Source of the DNA: Ricinus communis
Lineage: Eukaryota > Streptophyta > Magnoliopsida > Malpighiales > Euphorbiaceae
Reading direction: 5' to 3'
Assembly (NCBI RefSeq): GCF_019578655.1
Contig: NC_063261.1
Location: 22,485,126-22,549,125 of the forward strand
DNA length: 64,000 nucleotides
In this document: piece by piece, positions 57,810 through 64,000 of the stretch
Layout: each line of letters begins with the position of its first letter
Numbering within the stretch: position 1 is the first letter of the stretch
Notes under the pieces: model-generated
Database searches by the model: none
The model's input: the letters and a program-made list of their open reading frames with translations, nothing else
Told to the model about the DNA's origin: nothing
Program-made: the position numbers and the translations under genes

Positions 57810-60800
57810 ATTAAATACGCTCTTGGCTTTTAAATCCTTTCTGTAAATATGATTAAAATATGATCAAAATTCCACTACCGGTGTCGAGAAGGGTAATGGG
57901 TCGATGGTTGCGGGAGTGGGAGCGGGGAGTCAAACCTCTATTTTCTTTTTCTAATTTTAATATTAAATTAAAATTTTCTCATATTTAAATTAAAAATAGA
58001 TATTTTTATAATTTATAAATTAAATTAAACAGTTAAAATTTTAATAAAAATTTAAATTTAAAATCTAAAAATAGATAATTTTTTATTAAACAATAAATAT
58101 CACCGTTAATTTTAAATTAATGATTAAGATTATACAAACATATCATATGGTGTTCAACTTAAACATAAAAAGAAATTTAATTTTAGTATGATTTTTTATT
58201 TATATGATAATATGAAAATATAATAATTAAATTTTGGTAATTAATGACCAAATTAGACTTATGATTGGAGCAGACCTTATAAATATTTAAAAAATTAATA
58301 ACTTTGATAATATATTTAAATTATTTATTTTACCATATTTATATACTAATTATCATAAAAGAATTAAATATTAAAATAAAAATTATGATTAAATCACATT
58401 AGTACAGAGTATAAGAATAAAATAATAATAATTTTTATTTATAATTTTTATTCTATTACATGATTTAGCAGTCATGCCAAACATAGTTCTTGTGCATGCA
58501 TGTTTCTTATGTGATTTCTATACATTGAACATAAACAAGTTTATGAGACATGGCCACTAGAAATAACAATGCGGCTTTCTGTAGAGAAATCACGGCCAAT
58601 AGTTTATGAGACCTCTACTAGAAAGATTGGTGGCCTGGTCTGTTCTCCTAAGAACTGAACTTTATGCTAAAGTTATAAGTTTCCTCTTTTTAATTTTACG
58701 TCACTCTTATGTCCTATTTTGAGGGTTCAATAGCTAACTGATAAGTTATAGTTGATATATGCAGGCATCCATGGTCCATCTTCCACTAGGAGGTACCTGT
58801 TTTGTTCTCTCTGCAAACCAATTTTGAAAAAGGTACCACTTTTGTAAGGTTTTCATCTGTATTAAAGTTAGGACTTATATATAACAACTGAATGGACTGT
58901 ATGATTGCTTCTTATTTGATGTTTACCACGTTCTACAAGTTAGATTAGCTTACAAAACACTCGTAGAAATAAACTTGTATTGAGATTCCTGTTCCTATGT
59001 AGTTTCAGGATTTTAGTTGAACAAATAGGAAATGAATTGAATTGCTGTTGAGTAATAAAGGTCTGAAATGTTGCGGTCAACTAATCTAACGTAGATGATA
59101 ATACTTGTGTTTACTTTAGACTCAGGGACAAAAACATTGATGTCCATGCTTTGTTTCGCTACGTGATATTGCAGGTGCCCATGTTTTCTTGAAGCTACAC
59201 CAGTTTTGACAATGTCCTGCACCGTCAAGGCTTGGAGGCCCATAGCTACTCTAGTTGTATTTCTGAGGTCTTGATCTTGATATTTCTGAGGTTTTGGCGG
59301 GATTCTTTTCAGATGGAATTTTATTGTCTGGGTAGTTAGCATGGATGCAATAGAGCAAGCACATCGGCTCTGGGTATTCGGTAATGCATATCCATTTTCA
59401 TTAAAAATTAATGAAAAAGAAAAGAATGTTTTGTTAACCTGGTGAAGCAGAATAACTTCAACAATGAAAAATGGATAATGTTTAAGAAGAATTTTATTTA
59501 AAATTTATATCTCAAACGTATGACTATCATAAAACATTAACCAAAAAAGTACAAATTTATGCATACATAGACAGTACCGAAATCGAGCAGGAGTTTTATA
59601 ATTGAACGTAGTTAATTTGGCATATGAACACAATACCAAGATAAAGAAGTAATTCAGATAAACAACCAGTTAAAACACACTACTATACTACAAAAAGAAA
59701 AAGAAAAAGCATTACTTGAAAACAAAGAAAGTAACTCGGACAAACAAGTCCAGAACCATGGCCATTTTGGTACATATGCAATTGTTGTCCAAAACCTTGT
59801 CAATACAAACAAAAGCTTGTAAAATTGCACCAAATAAGTTCATCGCCATGCCACAGGAATTACTTCTCATATTCTACAGAACAAAAAAAAAATGAAAAAG
59901 AAAAACACAACAATACTGAAAAACAACAGCTGCATATGCAAAGGCTTGAAATCATAATTCACTACTGAAAATTATGAAGCTGAAAAGGAAATAGAGTATA
60001 AATTATTCAATGTTAACAACATAATAGAATTAGATTGTACTATTGAAGTAAGCACGTAAAGGAATTTTCAATATAACTGATATGGGCAAAAGCTGTCGAG
60101 GCGTTGTTGATCACTACTATGTGAATTTTTATGGATTTGAAGCAGACTATGTGCTTGAATACTTGCTTCCTAAGAATCCATATTATCTAGCAATAGGCAC
60201 AACTTATAAGAGGGTGATGGTGGCTAGGTTGTTTACAAGCATGGTCAATACTGTTCCCATTCAATTGTCCTGGGGTTCAGTTGTGAACCTTTTGATTGCA
60301 GCATGGTTAGATTAGGTGCCAATTAAAGTGGTCCAAAGCAACCCTATCTTTAGTTGATAAGTCTTTTAAGGACCAGAAAACTACATGTTCTAGAATACTG
60401 CAACTTGTTTTATTGACACAACCACTGCTCAACTGTCAGTGACCCCTTTTCAGCTGATCATAGTTCGAGAGCTGCTATAACTTGTCGGCTCAGATGTGCT
60501 CTTAATTGAATTTAATTAACTAGCTCCATGCAAACAGAACATGTTGATTCATCCATACTGGATTGTTTTTGAACTACTAATAATCCAACCTAATGAATCA
60601 ACCTGAAAAAGTGAGTATGGTCATGGTTTTCATACTCCAACTAGACCGGTTACTTAGCTCACATTTCATTACTTGTGAATCAATAGACTGCTTGATTTTA
60701 TGATTTTAGTTATGAAAAACTCATTTTTGAAAAATAATTTATATTAAATTCATTGGGGTGAACCGATAATATCATATGAGACAGATTTATTGGTAATGAC

Positions 60801-61050
60801 ACAGCAATCAGTAAAACTACCATATTACTTCTATTTAGTAAATTCTTTATATATTTTATATATTATTTACAATTCATTATATTTTAATTAAATTATGCTT
60901 CAAGTTTTGATCGTTCTGGTTTTTTTTTTTTCTTTTTCTTCTGGCTTTACCGCATATAGACGGTGGAGCCGGATTTGAGAACCTTGGCATAACCCCATGT
61001 AATTCAAGGTCAGGAACAATGTACCCAAGCAAAAGACTCTTTTGAACTTG
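57810..61050. other. Intergenic region between the HSP and glycosyltransferase genes
   Basis: 57850-58480 is very AT-rich. 58480-60600 is less so and may hold decayed gene pieces. A minus frame (59013-59342) contains a protein-like stretch starting MGLQALTVQDIVKTG, unrecognised and at best a fragment. A plus frame (60082-60315, 77 codons, starting MGKSCRGVVD) is likewise unrecognised. A GTTTATGAGAC block with CTAGAAA recurs at about 58540 and 58602. No confident gene. Confidence 0.35.
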
Positions 61051-61066
61051 AAAGAAGCTCATAACA

Positions 61067-62520
61067 ATGATGCAAAGAAATGGTAAGCGATTAGTTCTCT
61101 TTCCATTACCACTGCAAGGGCACATTAACCCTATGCTTCAACTTGCAAATATCCTCCATTCTAAAGGTTTCTCTATCACCATAATCCATACGAATTTCAA
61201 CTCCCCAGACCCTTCAAAATATCCCCACTTCACCTTCCATTTCCTTCAAGAAAACCTGACTGAAACTGAATCCTCAACAACAGATGTCTTAGATCTACTT
61301 TCACTTCTTAACATCAAATGCATTGCGCCTTTTCGCAATTGCTTGTCTAGTTTGTTATCTGATGTATCACAAGAGGCTGTTGCTTGCTTAATCTCAGATG
61401 CTATCTTTCACTTCACACAAGCTGTTGCTAATAGCCTCAAGCTTCCAAGAATTGTGTTGAGGACTGGTGGTGCTTCATCTTTTGTTGTTTTCGCCGCCTT
61501 CCCATTTCTAAGGGAAAAAGGTTACCTTCCTATTCAAGGTATACAGTCTTCTTTTCACTTCCTTCAACTAATAGTTATATGTACAGATTGAACTAATCAA
61601 CTTACGCTTTGCAAACAGAGTCTAAATTGGAAGAGCCAGTGAAAGAGTTTCCTCCGCTTAAAGTGAAGGACATCCCAGTGATCAACACATGCCACCAAGA
61701 AGATCTATACCAATTAGTAGTGAACATGGTGAATGAAACCAGGGCATCTTCAGGACTGATAATGAACACCTATGAAGATCTTGAGCAACTTGCATTAGCT
61801 TCACTTAGGGAGGAATTTCACATCCCAATATTCCCAATAGGACCTTTCCATAAGTGCTCACTACCCTCTTCAAGTAGCCTGTTAGTACAAGATGAAAGTT
61901 GCATTTCCTGGCTGGACAAACAAACACCAAAATCGGTAATATATGTAAGCTTTGGTAGTATTGCTGCCATAAATGACACTGAGCTTTCGGAGATAGCATG
62001 GGGGCTAGCCAACAGCAAGCAGCCCTTCTTGTGGGTGCTTAGGATTGGATTAGTCCGCGGCAAGGAATGGCTTGAACCACTGCCTTTTGGGTTCCTAGAG
62101 GAGGTCAAAGATAGAGGGCAGATTATCAAATGGGCACCTCAACTAGAAGTGCTAGCTCATCAAGCAATAGGTGCATTTTGGACTCATAATAGTTGGAATT
62201 CTACATTGGAGAGTATCTGTGAAGGGGTTCCAATGATATCTATGCCTTGCTTCACAGACCAAAAAGTCAATGCGAGATATGTTAGTGATGTATGGAGAAT
62301 TGGGTTGCATTTAGAGAATGGAATAGACAGAGGGAAAGTAGAGAGGATCATCAAAAGATTAATGGCAGAGAAAGGAGGAGAAGAGATTAGAAACAGAATC
62401 GAGTGCCTGAAAGAGAAGGCAAAGCTTTCTTTGTGCCAAGGTGGCTCTTCATGCCAATCTTTGGATAGCTTAGTTGCTCATATTTTTTCTTTTGAGTCTG
62501 TAATTTTTCAGAGTCAGTAG
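61067..62520 (+). CDS. UDP-glycosyltransferase, UGT76-like (GT1), 457 aa
   Basis: Two exons, 61067-61538 and 61619-62520, with one 80 bp GT-AG intron; 1,374 coding bases in frame. GT1 enzymes move sugar from UDP-glucose to small acceptors (hormones, terpenoids, phenolics) in the cytosol. N-terminal acceptor domain: catalytic His in PLPLQGHINPM (H19) and its partner Asp in CLISDAIFHF (D111). C-terminal donor domain: the 44-residue PSPG box, residues 329-372, from WAPQLEVLAHQ to CFTDQ. The GHINPM start, STLESICEGVPM segment and overall length point to the UGT76 group; the acceptor cannot be read from sequence. Two ATGs are adjacent (61067, 61070). Odd: the PSPG box has H-N-S-W-N-S, with serine (residue 349) where almost all family members have glycine, next to the phosphate-contacting W/N/S. 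The frame is otherwise intact. It lacks neighbouring UGT copies in the window. Confidence 0.93.
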
Positions 62521-62712
62521 AACACCTTTCTATTAGTCAGCTAAGTTTATTAGGAGATGAGACATTCAATGTGCAAACTATCTTTAGGCCTATCCATGGG
62601 GTCTTGGTCTTTGTATGCATGTTGTGATATGCATCATTGTTCTTTCTTTTAGAACATGAATTTCATTATGCTTGTACTAGAATAAGACAGTTTTGCTCAT
62701 TGTTAAGACAAA

Positions 62713-62718
62713 AATAAA
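62713..62718 (+). terminator. Poly(A) signal candidate of the glycosyltransferase gene
   Basis: AATAAA about 195 bases beyond the stop codon. Confidence 0.4.
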
Positions 62719-62739
62719 TCTGCTCATTATAAAATTAAT

Positions 62740-63340
62740 TGATGGGTAGAGACTCAAATTTGAGTAATCTTTTCAGATGTTGTAAGAGAAAATACAATAA
62801 TCACACCATTTCTCCATAGGGCTTTTTCCATCAACACATTTGATGTTTATAATCTCTGCATTTCATTTTTCTTCTCCAATTGACACTGATAAAGACTGTG
62901 TATATTGTATGAAGAGTAAAATTCATTTTCTCATATGTATTCAGTTATCTTTTGATTTTGATTTTTATTCTTGATGCAATAAAAATCTTTTTAAAGAGGG
63001 TGCTGTGGCCCTTGTCACCCCCAGTTGCTGGAGGATCTCTTGCTTTCCTATTGTAAAGGCAACTATTTCCTCAGGGGCCATGGCTTTTGCTAGAAGCTAA
63101 ATCTGCCATGTTAATATGCTCTCAAGTGTGGATCTCTGAAGTGCTGCTGTAACAATAAATCAACTCCTGAAAACACATTGGGAACAACTTTCATCTACAG
63201 ATTAAAATACGTACGCATTGGGCCATGTGACATGGGAACATACACCTAAACCTAACATGTGCTCTCTCAGTAAAATACTAAGGTTTACAGCTTCAATGTA
63301 ATGTTATCTACATTTTTATTGCCATTAATTAACTTATAAT
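62740..63340. other. Intergenic DNA with a short coding-like patch
   Basis: Mostly unremarkable. 62995-63150 is GC-richer, and one minus-strand frame reads like protein (a stretch beginning MAPEEIVAFTIGKQ) but is short and unrecognised. Possibly a decayed gene fragment. Confidence 0.3.
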
Positions 63341-63347
63341 TACACGT

Positions 63348-63539
63348 CAGACCATGATATCAGTCCAAAATATAGATATCAGATTTTATAATTTATCTAA
63401 TAAATATAAATATTTATATTTGAGTTTAATATTTTAATATAATTAATTAGAAAAATATATTTAAATTGTTATTTTATATTATAATATATGTTTTGATCCG
63501 ATAAAATTAGACAGACCATGATATCAGTCCAAAATATAG
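63348..63539. repeat. 28 bp direct repeat flanking an AT-rich spacer
   Basis: A 28-base sequence beginning CAGACCATGATATCAGTCC occurs identically at 63348-63375 and 63512-63539, separated by 136 bases of almost pure AT. Origin unknown; it could be a duplicated end of a mobile element. Confidence 0.7.
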
Positions 63540-63609
63540 TTTATTATTAGACAAAGGAAGATAAATATTGTGATGTAAAAAATTACTAAATCACGTTATC
63601 CTTGTATCA

Positions 63610-63885
63610 TCCATGGCCTCTGCTTGCAGCCACTTGCCTTCATCATCATGACCAAAGTAGTCGTCTGTGCGAGTCGTCACCACCCCACCAGAGCTCGCCT
63701 TTACTTTCAGGAGCTCGTAGCTGGAATTTCATACGTGATTGTTGCCGGTGAGGCCTTTATAAGAGACGAAATTTCATTGGAGCCGCCGACCTTCTCCGCC
63801 TTGATTCGTCCCAACCATAAAACTACTGGGAAAATGATATGTCTGGACTCGTCGAGTTCAGGGCTCCGTGCTGGTGATGTTTAAT
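63610..63885 (+). other. GC-rich islet with an unrecognised open frame
   Basis: Composition jumps to roughly half G+C between flanks that are mostly A+T. It holds an 86-codon plus frame (63624-63884, starting MQPLAFIIMT) without a recognised family. The abrupt edges suggest an inserted or captured fragment, but it could be the edge of a gene lying beyond the window. Confidence 0.3.
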
Positions 63886-64000
63886 TACTTCCTCTCTTCT
63901 ATATTAGTTACTTTTTTTAGTATTTCATGTAAATTAAAAAAATATTTAATAAATTAAATTAGATTAAATTGGGTAATATTGTATATAAAAACTATAAATA

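Noticed and set aside
1..64000. CRISPR arrays, operons, phage or bacterial defence genes
   Set aside because: Nothing of the kind was seen. Introns, plant gene families and plant transposons show this is plant nuclear DNA.

Overview
The window is nuclear DNA from a flowering plant, most likely a eudicot. Evidence: genes split by GT-AG introns, plant-specific families (ProT proline transporter, DUF620, class I small heat-shock protein, UGT76-type glycosyltransferase, L-type lectin), a conserved plant microRNA (miR393), a Ty1/copia LTR retrotransposon with a plant iMet primer-binding site, and very AT-rich intergenic DNA full of small inverted-repeat elements. An Euphorbiaceae/Malpighiales source would fit, but I cannot establish the species from the sequence alone.

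Layout. 1-650: a Yos1-like ER-Golgi transport gene (+). 2.5-6.4 kb: a seven-exon proline/GABA/betaine transporter (-), convergent with it. 6.6-12.2 kb: AT-rich DNA with a possible Helitron end and a MULE-type MITE. 12.2-13.3 kb: a single-exon membrane-anchored L-type lectin without a kinase domain (-). 13.3-30 kb: a gene desert except for MIR393 (-, about 20.7-21.0 kb), with several inverted-repeat elements and microsatellites. 30.1-35.1 kb: one complete but broken copia element with two LTRs and a GTATC target duplication. 35-43 kb: AT-rich DNA with another MULE-type MITE, a diverged tandem array, a foldback element and a possible SINE. 43.6-47.4 kb: a two-exon RING-CH (MARCH-type) E3 ligase (+) with a 3.2 kb intron. 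47.5-53.7 kb: desert. 54.0-56.4 kb: a three-exon DUF620 gene (+). 56.9-57.4 kb: a class I small HSP (-), convergent with DUF620. 57.8-61 kb: intergenic. 61.1-62.5 kb: a two-exon UDP-glycosyltransferase (+). 62.5-64 kb: intergenic with a GC-rich islet.

The protein-coding genes are unrelated in function and do not form a pathway cluster. The parts that work as systems are the miR393 gene (post-transcriptional control of TIR1/AFB auxin receptors) and the mobile DNA. Several MITEs share similar ends (G-rich start followed by TTAAT/TTAAAT) and 9-10 bp target duplications, which suggests one Mutator-like superfamily has seeded this region repeatedly. I found no CRISPR, operon or other prokaryotic system, and no convincing wholly new protein system. 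The most notable items are MIR393, the MULE-type elements (one with a unique, possibly captured core), and unusual residues in the lectin and the glycosyltransferase.
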